Positions 1 through 9,937 of a DNA stretch of 64,000 bases are shown in pieces. Numbering within the stretch: position 1 is the stretch's first letter; each line of letters begins with the position of its first letter. Below the pieces are notes generated by a model. That model was given only the letters and a program-made list of their open reading frames with translations, had not been told where the DNA came from and ran no database searches. The DNA is from Cyprinodon diabolis. Lineage: Eukaryota; Chordata; Actinopteri; Cyprinodontiformes; Cyprinodontidae. The DNA lies in contig JARPUW010000057.1 of NCBI GenBank assembly GCA_030533445.1, forward strand, positions 1 through 64,000, given 5' to 3'. The position numbers were made by a program, and so were the translations under genes.

Positions 1-1440
1 CAATAGAATATAGAAGGGTAAGGAGGGAAAAGAGGTCCCGAATGAGAAACAGTGAGGAAGCGTGTGTTTGTTTTATATGTTTTGGCAGTTACCACTGAAA
101 TCATAACACAGATGCGTTGGGCATTTCTGTTAACTTTACAACAGCTGTTGTCAACACCATCATGTCAGTAGTAGAGGGTACATTTTAAAGGTCCCTTTTT
201 ATATGTGACTGCAAATAGTTGGTTTGATGAAGTCCATAAATAACAAAAAGAAAGAAATTAACCAATTTGCTCTTACTTTCTGAGGTCAAAATCTGTTTAT
301 TCATCACCTTACATCACTTCTTTTTCTTTTAAGGTAAAGTGGAGAATTTTTCACCCCCTCCTCTTATACAAATAAAATGCACATGCACAAACCTATATCT
401 TCTCACGAGAGGAAACGCCTATTAAACGTGTGCAAAAGCATGCACAAGCCCATTTCTCCTTGTGCGCGCTTTGTTTAAAAGTTGCTGTTTGCATCGCTCA
501 TACCAGCTTACTTTCCAAAAGATTTGCAATTTTTCCACTATGTCAGACTCACCAATGGTAAGTGGAAATGGGGACGATCCCGTAGGACGGCCTTACATAA
601 ACATATCACAAGAATGATTGACAAATAGGAGGACCACTTATTTTGATGATCCACCTGAAAAAAGAACATCCTCCACTATACATTTAAACTAAAATAACGA
701 CTTTAACCCATTGTTTTAATTGTAAGTTGTTGGCTGTTTTATTAAAACTACAATATTACACCACTGATGTTCTGTTATAAATCACTTGAAAACCCTGAAT
801 TGTTGTCATTTAATGGCCTTAGGAAGACAGTTTATCTTATGTGCTCACATTCTTTACTTGTCTGTTCTATAGTTTGTATAAAACCGTCCATCTAGCATAG
901 GTTAAGATCTCTAGTTATCTAAAGATTAAATAAACCTGTATTAATCACTTGTTAACAAAAATACAGTAATTGCTGAATGTAATACATTGTTATGAGACCA
1001 ATTATTATTATATGACTGTGGAGATCACAGAGGGAAATCTGTGTAAGACAACTGTATTGTGTTCTTATAACTTCATTATTCAGCATTCAGCCATATAAAA
1101 TAATCATACTGGGTCATATTACGTTCACAAATGAATATTGTCATGAAAAACTGTCTACACATTTGGTGCTGTTAGGGAGTACATATTCTTCTAAAGCATA
1201 AGTTAGTCAGGCTTAGAGACAGGAAAAATCAGATGAGATCAGCGAAATATATGAGAGCAACTGAGGACGAGCTAGGTTTCACCTAGAATCATTAGCTAAT
1301 GGACTGCTGAGTAAATCATCCTAGAGCATTAAAAGCGGAATTAAAATGTGCACACACAGAGACCATCAACCAATTAGATATTAGACGGAATTTGAGAAAC
1401 AAATTCTGTGCAGTAGAGACTTAAGGTCTATGCTGTAACT
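1..1440. other. Non-coding flank, no gene recognised
   Basis: AT-rich sequence without a convincing long open frame. One minor signal: an ATG at 540-542 is followed 18 bases later by a perfect GTAAGT splice donor consensus at 558-563. That would make a tiny coding piece of six residues. Without homology or transcript support I do not call it an exon. Confidence 0.5.
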
Positions 1441-2257
1441 TAGGTCTGGATGTTGGGCTCTCATGGCCGAAACGCCCCCAGTTTGTCCGAGAGGCAAACT
1501 GGGGTGGTGGTGTACATAAGAAGGAGGAGTGGAGGATGTTTTCCAACTACAGGAGGATTGCACTTCTTCCCAGGAGGGCCTATGGTGATCAAAGGAAGGT
1601 GCTGCAGAGAAGAGTCTGGTTGGTTGTTGAACCTCAGCTTCAGGGAGAGCAGTGGTGTTTTTGTCTTGGCTGTGGGACAGTGGACCAGTTCCACACCCTC
1701 TGCAAGGTGCTCAAGGGTTCACAAGAGTTAGTCCAATTGTTGCACATGTGTTTTGAGCACCTGGAGAAGGCATGATCTTAAGGTGCTCTGTGGGGGGCGC
1801 TGCAGGAGTATTCTTTACAAGTTCTCTGTCCAAGTGGAGCAAGAGCAGGGCTGAGAACCAAGTGCAAAGCAGTCTGGATCAGAATCAGTTCCTCCAAGTC
1901 AAAGGCAATGGTTCTTGAACGGAAACATGACTTTTCCTCTTTGGGTTGGTGGAGAGTTCCTTCCTCAAGTATCTAGAGGGCTTATCCAAGACTGATGGGA
2001 GGCTGATGGTAGATCAATGGAAGGATCAATGCAGCTGTCACTATACTGCAGATGCTGCACCGCAATGTTGTGAAGAGAGAACGGATCAAAAAGGCAAAAG
2101 TCCTTATTCTAGCTGTCTGTCTATGTTACTACCTTTACCTATGGTCATGAAATCTGATTCAGGACTGAATGAAGAATATCCCAGCTACAAGAGGCTGAAA
2201 TTAACTTTCACCACAGGCTGGCCTGGGCCGTCCCTTAGAGACAGGGTGAGGAGCTGA
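1441..2257 (+). pseudogene. Decayed LINE reverse transcriptase fragment
   Basis: A degraded non-LTR retrotransposon ORF, read across several frames with stops. The part from about 1536 to 1775 reads like the early reverse-transcriptase region of a fish LINE: a NYRRIALLP segment, then VEPQLQGEQ, then CGTVDQFHTL, then a HMCFEHLEKA segment just before the expected catalytic region. Further on, a KAMVLERK-like stretch near 1900 and SLRDRVRS at the end (about 2234-2254) match the order of late motifs in the same family. The catalytic block between them is missing or unreadable, so a deletion is likely. Family recognition is from memory. The element is dead: there are frameshifts, stops and missing domains. 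The 5' end and tail were not found, and no target duplication was identified. Confidence 0.7.
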
Positions 2258-2589
2258 GGTGTCAGCTGAGTCAGCTGAGGTGGTATGCTGCTGTTCCCTT
2301 GAACATATAATGGATAAGATGATTCATATCTTATTTAAAATCTGCCTCATCACCCACCTATGCTAAGAAGTATTACCTCTCATTTTCACTTGTGCAGAGC
2401 ATTTCATAAACTCTCCCTTGCCTCTGCCTCTCTGCCAGATTGTCTACCCTATGCCAAAAAATCCAATGAGTTTTCCCCGCTCTCAGCTATGTCATTGTTA
2501 TAGACAAAATCTATTTCCTCCTTGCCTTCTCATTGATTGACTTCTACTGTCTGTACTGTATCTCATACCTGGACAACAATCTTTATGGA
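2258..2589. other. Non-coding spacer
   Basis: No open frame, RNA gene or repeat boundary is recognised between the LINE remnant and the hAT-like element. It may hold the 3' untranslated part of the decayed LINE, but no tail is visible. Confidence 0.4.
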
Positions 2590-3047
2590 CTTCTGACCAG
2601 TGTTATTTTCGTCAACGATGACAATGACGAATCTGAGTCTCAGAGTCTGCACTTCATGCTCCACTGTAATGGTTCGCTTTCAGCAGTATGGCTCTTCCAT
2701 CGCTACTTAAGTAACTATGTGGCTGATCATCCTCTGGCAAGCGTAAAAAAAAACCTTTGTCTAATTATCAGGATTTTAGTTCTTTCAGCTCACAAGAGGT
2801 GATACTAAACATTCTTTAATTTCTACCAAATTATATCCAAAAAAATATTTAATTGAATTCTGTTTATTTTAGATTAAAGAGACCGATGAAAAGGTACATA
2901 GATCTATGAATTTTTCTCTTTTATTTTTCTCATTTCTATCTATTTAAATATGATGTAAATCCTCCCTTGTATTGTCATTGAATTATTTTCTATGTTTCTT
3001 TTAGATATGTCAACATTTTAGTTAGTATATTCATTCAATTTCGGTCT

Positions 3048-3765
3048 TATGGGGCCAAAATGGTAGCTTTAATATTTGCAAATGTGTGTGGAGAGTTGTG
3101 TGTCTGTATCTCGATTTGTGTGTGTGCAGTGGGATTTGAAAATGTGTAAATAAATCTGTAAATGTGTGAGGAGATTTGTGTGTCTGTACAACAATCTGCA
3201 AATGTGTAACACTACTTGTGTGTAATCCGTTTTGCAAATGTGTAAAAAAATCCACAAATCTGTATTCAGATCTGCAAATGTGTACTAAGATTTGCAAATG
3301 TGTAAAAAATCTCAAAATCTGTATTCAGATCTGCAAATGTGTACTGAGATTTGCAAATGTGTAAAAAAAATCCACAAATCTTTATTCAGATCTGCAAATG
3401 CGTACTGAGATTTGCAAATCTGTAAAAAAAAATCCACAAATCTGTATTCAGATCCACAAATGTGTACTGAGACTTGCAAATGTGTAGATCAATCTGTAAG
3501 CACACACAGAGACCCTTGTGTCTGAAGTATTTTCGCTTCAAGACCCAGAAATACAGACAAATCATTGGTTACAAGTCAAGCGGTTTTTCGGTTGGCTCTC
3601 TTTACACACGTGATTTTTGCTACTCTTCTGCCACGTGAGATGTACAAATGCGTAGAAGGATTTGTATGTGTATTTTCGCGATTTGTAACCCCTTGCGCAG
3701 GCTCGCAGGCTCACATGCTGCCCTGACCGCAGGCTTGCAGGCTCACAGGCTCACAGACAGCCTCT
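3048..3765 (+). repeat. Left inverted arm of the foldback element
   Basis: Pairs with 4601-5133 in reverse complement. The outer part holds short tandem motifs around GCAAATGTGTA. The inner part, from about 3530, is unique sequence ending in cacagacagcctct, which reappears inverted at 4601. It is about 185 bases longer than the right arm, mainly because it has more internal repeat copies. Confidence 0.75.
3259..3487 (+). repeat. 61-bp minisatellite within the left arm
   Basis: About four tandem copies of a roughly 61-bp unit begin near 3259, 3319, 3380 and 3441. Each opens with a ctgtattcagatctgcaaat-like segment, then gtgtactgagatttgcaaat, then a run of A and tccacaaat. The right arm holds only about two copies in inverted orientation, so copy number changed after the arms were made. 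Confidence 0.75.
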
Positions 3766-3805
3766 ACCTTTTTTTTTCCTCCGCTGCGGGAGTTGACGTG
3801 ACAAG

Positions 3806-4410
3806 GATGATATATTGATACCATCCAGTAAGGAAAAAATTTAATCTATTATTAAACAAAAGGTTACGAAAAGATGGCAGAAGCTGTGGGAAGAGCATAG
3901 GACTGGAAGGTGGCTTTATAGTATTCAAAGGAAAATTGGTGCAATGAGGAGAACGGAAAGGAATAGAAAAGAGGTTATATCTAGATTAAGTTTCGGAAAC
4001 ACGGGGTTAAATGGAAACTTATTTAGAATGGGAACAGGAGGTTGTGGTTTTTGTTATCAAGGGGAGACGGTGGAGCATGTTTTGTTGTTTTGTTATAAAT
4101 ATTCTATGGAGAGAAGGGAATTATTAAGTTGGTTACAAGAAAATAAATTACAGTTAAATATACAAGATATTTTGGGGGGAAAAAAATCTACTTATGATTA
4201 TTTTTGTAATTTGATAAACAATCTTGAAAAAACGAAATTGATAAAAAGGATATAAGTTTATTTATGTAAATATTGTTAATATTTATTTTTATTTTTCAGT
4301 GGGAAAATACATAGCATCCCGATCCACACTCCACTGAAGTAGATGGCGGTAATGCACATCATAAAGTTGCTTGCCAACCGCCATAAAACAGAAGCAGAAG
4401 AAGAAGAAAC
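3806..4410 (+). mobile_element. 5'-truncated LINE 3' end in the foldback loop
   Basis: The open frame described separately ends at 4255. It is followed by a short 3' untranslated region containing tagatggcggtaatgcac and a gccaaccgccat segment, closed by a gaagcagaagaagaagaaac tail at about 4390-4409. This 3' end is, from memory, typical of an abundant fish LINE family. The element is strongly 5'-truncated, as is usual for target-primed insertions. Its left boundary is approximate and no target duplication was resolved. Confidence 0.7.
3822..4255 (+). pseudogene. LINE ORF2 C-terminal fragment with zinc knuckle
   Basis: The open frame continues upstream of the first ATG (3944) back to about 3822, as expected for a truncated ORF rather than a gene start. 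The first part includes KRWQKLW and TGRWLYSIQRKIG, resembling the region at the end of a LINE RNase H domain. Then comes SRLSFGNTGLNGNLFRMG, followed by a C-x2-C-x6-H-x4-C knuckle: CGFC, ETVEH, VLLFC. This order (TGLN, CxxC, ETVEHxLxxC) is characteristic of the C-termini of several fish LINEs. The stop at 4253-4255 is followed at once by the 3' untranslated region. No endonuclease or reverse transcriptase remains, so it is not functional by itself. Confidence 0.75.
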
Positions 4411-4600
4411 AGTTTTACTAATGCAAACTATAGAAAAAATTAAAGAAATATACTTACAGAAAGCTGACGGGATTCCATTGCTCTCAACTTAGCAGGTACA
4501 ACCCCTAGGACCCCAGTAACGTCACGTACTGTACAATACCGCCAACTGGTGGTATGTGGCTGTATGTGAAGCAAGTTGTGCTGAACTGTCGCAGCATAGA

Positions 4601-5133
4601 GAGGCTGTCTGTGAGCCTGCGGTCAGGGCAGCATGTGAGCCTGCGCAAGGGGTTACAAATCACGAAAATACACATACAAATCCTTCTACGCATTTGTGCA
4701 TCTCACGCGGCAGAAGAGTAGCAAAAATCACGTGTGTAAAGAGAGCCAACCGAAAAACTGCTTGACTTGTAACCAATGATTTGTCTGTATTTCTGGGTCT
4801 TGAAGCGAAAATACTTCAGACACAAGTGTCTCTGTGTGTGCTTACAGATTGATCTACACATTTGCAAGTCTCAGTACACATTTGTGGATCTGAATACAGA
4901 TTTGTGGATTTTTTTTTACAGATTTGCAAATCTCAGTACACATTTGCAGATCTGAATACAGATTTGTGGATTTTTTACACATTTGCAAAATGGATTACAC
5001 ACAAGTAGTTCTCACACATTTACAGATTTATTTACACATTTTCAAATCCCACTGCACACACACAAATCAAGATACAGACACACAACTCTCCACACACATT
5101 TGCAAATATTGAAGCTACCATTTTGGCCCCATA
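4601..5133 (-). repeat. Right inverted arm of the foldback element
   Basis: Reverse-complement partner of 3048-3765. Matching blocks include the GC-rich gtgagcctgcggtcagggca stretch (inner part), the cttctacgcatttg segment near 4683-4696, and the terminal ttttggccccata at 5121-5133. It carries about two inverted copies of the 61-bp motif against about four on the left. Confidence 0.75.
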
Positions 5134-5143
5134 CGGTCTGGAT

Positions 5144-5749
5144 TGACATTTGTTTTTTTTTTATATCAAAACCCTGTGAATTTAAATCTATTTATACCCC
5201 TGAGCAGTGGTAACTAAGGGGTGAATTCTCTGCAAAAAAGCAGAAATTATCATTTTTTGGAGCAATGAAGATTTTATTGATCTGTCTCTAAGTCATAATT
5301 CATAGTAGATCAGGAAGTGTTTGCTTTGTGATGGAAACCTTGTATGTTTAAAACTATTCCTTTGTCATACATTTTGTTAGCTTGTTTGTCTGCTATATTA
5401 ACCAATATGATGTGTTGAACTAGATCTGCTATTTTCCCTTTTCATTTTATTAAAGTAGAGCATTTATTCATAGGTTTATTTGATTTCTATAAATTAAAGT
5501 TTTCTGCCCAACAGCAATGATGAACTGCACCGCAGCATTCTATACCCAGCAATTATAGTATCTAGGCTAGAACTGTCAGTCTGTAAAGAATCTGGTTGTT
5601 ATTCGAAATTGTAAAGGTTCACTTTTTTTGCAACATAAAACTGACCTAACCTAGACTAAAACCTTTTTAAGTTTTAGCTGACTAAAACCGACTAAAACTA
5701 TCACATATCATAATGACTAAAATGTGACTAGTCCTGAAGACTAAGTCTA
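5144..5749. other. Interior of hAT-like element, non-coding
   Basis: No gene. From about 5635 the sequence turns into gactaaaac-rich direct tracts, which continue to about 5740 and resume at about 5957. They belong to the right-hand part of the hAT-like element. The rest is AT-rich and unassigned. Confidence 0.5.
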
Positions 5750-5955
5750 ATGCACAGATTATATACTTCTGCAACCGCACACATCGAATGTCTCTTGGGT
5801 CTGGTCGCAAACCAGTTTTACTGGTATGCTTCTGCACCGTCCAGTCACAGCTGCCAAGGACCAATCACAGCTGCTTTTTGTCTGCCCACTTCAGCTTGAG
5901 GTCTGCACGGGTTTGTGACCATCGGTTGCAGAGGCTATGCGTCATAAATTGGCCT
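5750..5955. mobile_element. Possible small MITE inside the hAT-like arm
   Basis: The actaaa-rich arm is interrupted here. The interrupting segment begins with attatatacttctgcaaccg (about 5758-5777) and ends with cggttgcagaggctatgcgt (5923-5942). These are imperfect inverted repeats sharing the CTGCAACCG core. The size, about 200 bp with terminal inverted repeats and no coding, fits a MITE. Exact ends and target duplication were not resolved, so the superfamily is open. Confidence 0.4.
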
Positions 5956-6001
5956 TAAGACTAAATCTAAGATAGCTGTCAAAAACAACACTACTTCTGA
6001 T

Positions 6002-6550
6002 GACTGTTTCTTACCGACATTCTCTATGTCTAACTACAAATGCCCCTTTGTGAATGACCATTGCTTTCCTGAGCATATCTTTGGGTTTGGTTGTGGAGTT
6101 GTTCAGTGTTTGTAAAGCTTCTAAGCCTTTACACTTGCAGCCAGAAGAGGAACGATAAAGGACCCTTTGCCTTTACACTACCCTTTTGCAAGATCAGAGT
6201 CCTAATGTAAAAAAGAGTGCACAACTTTGATACCAGAAGTTGGCAGTAGAGAGAAATGTGAAACTTGCGTCAAAAAGAATCTGTATGTTTAAAGCTGTGC
6301 GTAGAAACTTGAGCCGCTTCTCCTGTTAACATGGTAAATCCCTCCGGAGCGCTGGGACCAGGCTACACATGATAGAAATTAGCCAATGAGCTGTGTCACT
6401 CAGGGCTGCTGCTGCTAGCTACTTTTAGACAAAGCAGGCAGACCTGTGGCAAGCCGGGCAGTGGGAAAGAAGAAAAAGACAATGAGAAAAGAGAGCTGAG
6501 AAAGTGTGGACTGCTGGAAGAACTGTGGTGAACTGGTGACAGAAAAGTAA
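6002..6550. other. Non-coding spacer
   Basis: No gene, RNA or repeat recognised between the hAT-like element and the transposase remnant. Confidence 0.4.
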
Positions 6551-6766
6551 ATGGCATGCTCAAGAATTACCCTGCACATTTTGAGTATGTTTGGCTTAAC
6601 CTACTGCTGTGAAGCACGACTCCCCACTATGAACATAACCAAAAATAAATATGGATCCTGGCTCTCGAATGAGCACCTTGACATGTGCTTAAGAATGGCT
6701 TTGCCGCCATTCAAATTCAGTTTTAAAAGCCTTGCAGGGCAGCCTAAAGCCCACTTCTCTGATTAA
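6551..6766 (+). pseudogene. hAT transposase C-terminal remnant
   Basis: The 71-residue frame reads LSMFGLTYCCEARLPTMN, then KNKYGSWLSNEHLDMCLRMA, then FKSLAGQPKAHFSD. This is the order of the hAT dimerisation region as found in ZBED5/FAM200-like transposase-derived proteins: FGSTYxCE, FSxMNxxKNKYRSxLxNEHLxxCLRMA, and a KxLAxxxxxHFS tail. The upstream catalytic and BED zinc-finger parts are absent, and flanking frames are closed. It is an isolated relic, not a host gene. Whether it belongs to the nearby hAT-like element cannot be decided here: it lies outside that element's target duplication, which argues against it. Confidence 0.65.
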
Positions 6767-7042
6767 GCCATAGAAATGAAAGAAAAAGAAAAACAAATGG
6801 ATAGTTCAGGTTTATAAAATATGTGACTCAGGAATTTGTCTATATACCAAACTGAAAGATCAAAACACACTTTAGATTTCTATATTTTTTTTATTAAAAA
6901 AGTCCGTGTATAGCAAGGATGCATAAATACCTCATTTTATTTCAGTGTTAAATTCTGTTTAACGTAAAAGATTACCTTTACTTGTTGTTGATTTTCTTTA
7001 TTCGGACCCCACTGATTTTTTATTGGTTACCAGTGTTCTAGA

Positions 7043-7045
<3 letters not shown>
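6767..7045. other. Non-coding spacer
   Basis: AT-rich sequence with no recognised feature. Confidence 0.4.
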
Positions 7046-7126
<81 letters not shown>

Positions 7127-7150
7127 CATATACATATATATATACATACA
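7046..7150. repeat. AT dinucleotide microsatellite
   Basis: Almost pure (AT)n from 7046 to about 7121, then interrupted tacata and tatata variants up to about 7150. This is a typical vertebrate intronic or intergenic microsatellite, likely to vary in length between individuals. Confidence 0.95.
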
Positions 7151-8810
7151 ATTACCTGAGATAGACACTTGACTTTAGCTAACTTTCTTAATTGCACCTT
7201 CTTAACACTATCATGCCACAGACTCCCTTAAAATGCAAGACCACTCTCTATTAAGATGTGAGTCAGATGATGTTTTAAAATATTTTCTGGAACTTATGAC
7301 TGCAAACCAGTAAGTGTAACCAAAGAGGTGTGTCTTTAAGACTAGTTTTAATTCAATATGCACTCTTAATACTGTTACTACTCTTGCATGCACCTTGTAC
7401 AGTTAGTAATTCTTTATGAAAAACATACATTTAAACAGATTTCTGTTTTTTGACTTGGTGAGGTCACTATAAATCTATTTGTAGTAATAAAAGTTTTAAA
7501 GTCCGTAAAACATTAGTTCTGAAGTTCATTATCAATGAAAGCATACGTGAAAAATACATTTGAAAAGTGCTACCACAGTCCAGGACATAGATGTTTTATT
7601 AAACCATGTTTAAAGGCAAAGAAAATTTGAGACATACTGGCTCTTCATTACCTCCTTTTGACTTTTTTTTTTTTTTTTTTTTTTGAACTAGGTTCTGTTT
7701 GCTTGGCCTAGCTGGAGCCAGTTCAAGTTGTCTCACTTGGTTCCATGGGTCTCTGTCTTCTCCACTAGCAAATAACACCATGAATACCAAGCAGGCATCT
7801 AGACACATATGAATGTATATACAGTTTTAAACACAATGAAACTTTAGTTGCTCAGTGCATAGTTGGATAAATCAGTGTATGAGCCTGGCAACCATTTCCA
7901 TTTTTTAACATTATGAGTTTTTGGTTGGTGTCAATATATTTGCAAAAAACTCTGCAGAAGATTGGAAGCTGTTAAAATTGAAAACTAGGTCATTTGATTT
8001 TCTTAAACCTTTATCGAATGTGTTTAAAAAACTGAACAAATTTAAACTTTTATGCCTGGAAGATAAATATTCAAAAATATAACTATTGTATTTTACTAAT
8101 TGTTTCCTGAGGCCCATAACTTCTGTCATGGTTCTGCACTTTTAGGTTCTGTGTAAGTTTTTTTTTTGAGTTTTCAGTTACACTTTGATTCCTGATTTTC
8201 TGTTTTTACAATGTCATTGGTTTCATTTTCATGTCATATTGTTCCAGTAGTTTTCTGGTTGTATTTGCATTCTTATATATTTGTTTTTTAATCTCTGTTG
8301 TCCCCCTGTGCCAGTCTCCTTTCCCCTAGCTTCCTTCTAGATCCTTCCATCCACACCTGCTCCCAATCAGTTGATTACTCTATTCTTTGTTCTCTTTGGC
8401 ATATATACTCCTCCTCTGCACTTACTCAGTGCTGGATTCCCTTAAACCATGTGTTCCCCTTTGTTCTGGTTCTGGTTCTTGTTTTCCTTGATCAGTTATT
8501 TTTTGGATTTATGCTTCTGTTACCACTACTTATCAAATCAGCAAGAAACCACCTTAGCCTCTGTGTGTGCATTTGGTTCCTCTAAAAAACTCCACTTAAC
8601 CTGACAACATAAATTTCCTCATATAACTGGTGGTTATCCTTGTCTAATTAATTCAGTAAACGTTCCAGTAAATAAATGTAACTAAAAATTATGTTCCCTT
8701 TTAAAATTTTGGCTTTTAAAGTGAATCTAACAAAATGCATGGTCTATTTTTATGTACTCCGAGCACTATCAATGCACTATCAATGCACCGGCAATTCAAA
8801 TTTGAATTGA
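7151..8810. other. Non-coding, presumed glypican intron
   Basis: No exon with matching splice sites was recognised on the minus strand, so the next glypican exon (3' of the one at 9234) lies beyond this stretch or was missed. It contains a T22 homopolymer at 7663-7684. Several open frames of 60-95 codons are present, but none resembles a known protein. Confidence 0.45.
7663..7684. repeat. Poly-T tract of 22 bases
   Basis: Uninterrupted T22. It could be the tail of a minus-strand retroelement, but no element body was recognised upstream or downstream. Confidence 0.9.
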
Positions 8811-8935
8811 GAAAGCTTCCTGGAGAGGTGGCGAAACGTCTTCAAATCTTGAAAACCAAGTCCAGTGGATATTTTTTGAATTTTTACGGAATGACTATGA
8901 CCTGGATGAATGAGAACCTTCATCAGCTTAAGGTC
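8811..8935 (+). repeat. Fragment of a dispersed retroelement-type repeat
   Basis: Contains gaggtggcgaaacgtcttca, then aagtccagt, then ctggatgaatgagaaccttc and atcag. From memory, this word order recurs in many fish genomes near the 3' end of Penelope-like or related retroelements. The 85-codon frame over it (8735-8992) is not a credible gene. The element identity is uncertain. Confidence 0.35.
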
Positions 8936-9160
8936 ATTACCTTTTATGATATGTTGCCAATTTTGGAAGACTTGGCAAAGTGTTCGCTTTGACTAAACAT
9001 TCTTTTACTTGGATTATACTCAGCACTGCATTACACTACATTAATGCAGCTTGTATGATCTTTTTTCCACTTATGGGGAAAAATAGCCCACAGACCACAA
9101 GCAAAGGCTGTCCAATAATTACACTTAACACTAACAAGGCATGTAGATCAAACAAAGATA

Positions 9161-9163
<3 letters not shown>

Positions 9164-9192
<29 letters not shown>
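9164..9192. repeat. Poly-A tract of 29 bases
   Basis: Uninterrupted A29 lying 41 bases beyond the 3' splice donor of the glypican exon (downstream in the gene's direction, where it reads as T29). It may be the tail of a plus-strand retrocopy covering the repeat fragment at 8811-8935. It may also be a simple homopolymer. Confidence 0.9.
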
Positions 9193-9233
9193 CATTTCAG
9201 TTTCTGATTGATGTTTTATGAGATTGTACTCAC

Positions 9234-9937
9234 CGTAGCAGTAATGAGCGGACCATGGATCTGTGCATAGAGAATGGCTTCGTTAACATGCTCGCTGACC
9301 CCCAGAATGGCTAGCTCCAGGCTGTGATCCCCTGCTACTGAACGGGATAGTTTCTCAAAGGAGCTGATATATACCCTCCAAGGCTGGTCCAGCTCTGACA
9401 TACTCGCCAGGCAGCCCCGCATTACATTGGAGCAGTAGTCAACACAGGGCTTGATCAGTGTCAAGCCTCTGCAGTGGGAGCAGTATACCATCTTTGTCAG
9501 ACTTTTTACACAATCACGTCCAAGGTTCGCATACTCCGTTGCATTGATGACCTTCAGTCCTTTATCCAAGGAGAAAACAAGTTGCCTGCCAATCTCCAAA
9601 ACATTAGCCAGTCTCTGAGCCATGATGATGGTGTGATTGCCAAAAGGTTTGACGTCCTGCCTGATCATACGAAGACAGTCACTCATTGTGCTGCCTGCTG
9701 TAACACTCCCTTCAATGCCTGGGTTAATGAGCCTTGTATACACAAGAGGGAATATATTGTTAAAAAATGTGTGAACTGTCATCTCAACTGAGACGTTTGC
9801 TCCACGTAGAAACAGGGACAAGGAGGAAAACAGTTGATTCACATGAGGCAAAGCCTGACGGGACAGGGACGAGTAGCTTCTCTCCAACATTGAACTTAGG
9901 CGTCCTTGAGAGAATGACAGGAGGGACTGTATTGTGT
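9234..9937 (-). CDS. gpc5: Glypican exon, glypican-5-like (partial gene)
   Basis: Glypicans are GPI-anchored heparan sulfate proteoglycans that modulate growth-factor signalling at the cell surface. This single 704-base exon encodes about 234 residues of the cysteine-rich N-lobe. An acceptor ends in ctctccttacag at 9938, and a GTGAGT donor begins at 9233. The frame enters in phase 1 and leaves in phase 0. Visible hallmarks: FPLVYTRLINPG, SDCLRM, QDVKPFGN, then YCSHCRGL, KPCVDYC and NVMRGCLA, followed by PWRVYISSFEKLS. It has seven cysteines and three N-glycosylation sequons (NVS, NHT, NAT). LINPG, VKPFGN and NVMRGCLA favour GPC5 over GPC3. A fish gpc5 paralogue is likely, but the a, b or c copy cannot be told. 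The frame is intact, with no sign of decay. The signal peptide, glycosaminoglycan sites and GPI signal must lie in other exons, which are not in this window. Confidence 0.85.

Larger units (their letters stand above)
3048..5133. mobile_element. Foldback element with long inverted arms
   Basis: The sequence starting TATGGGGCCAAAATGGTAGC at 3048 returns in reverse complement ending at 5133. Homology continues inward for about 0.5-0.7 kb on each side. Immediately outside both tips is the same 6-bp word, cggtct (3042-3047 and 5134-5139), which looks like a target-site duplication. The arms contain reiterated motifs built around GATTTGCAAATGTGTA, as in foldback or long-TIR elements. The loop (3766-4600) carries a LINE 3' end but no recognisable transposase. 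The arms have diverged by point changes and by a different number of internal repeats, so the insertion is not recent. Confidence 0.75.
2598..5993. mobile_element. Non-autonomous hAT-like transposon with nested insertions
   Basis: The left end reads CAGTGTTATTTTCGTCAACG. The right end, reverse-complemented, reads TAGTGTTGTTTTTGACAGC, so the tips match at TGTT.TTTT with a C/T difference at the outermost base. The element is bracketed by an 8-bp direct repeat: cttctgac at 2590-2597 and cttctgat at 5994-6001, one mismatch. An 8-bp duplication and a CAGTG-type tip fit the hAT superfamily. No transposase is seen inside, so it is non-autonomous. ACTAAAAC-type tracts at about 5650-5740 and 5957-5975 resemble a repeat class common in fish (recalled). 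The 3.4-kb length comes mostly from later insertions: the foldback element at 3048-5133 and a small MITE-like segment near 5750-5955. Confidence 0.65.

Noticed and set aside
7911..8129. A 72-codon minus-strand frame considered as the next glypican exon
   Set aside because: It has no glypican motifs (no cysteines at all), and no matching acceptor and donor in phase 0 were seen.
8298..8585. A 95-codon plus-strand frame in the intron
   Set aside because: Low-complexity, hydrophobic translation of pyrimidine-rich DNA, with no homology recognised and no splice or promoter context.
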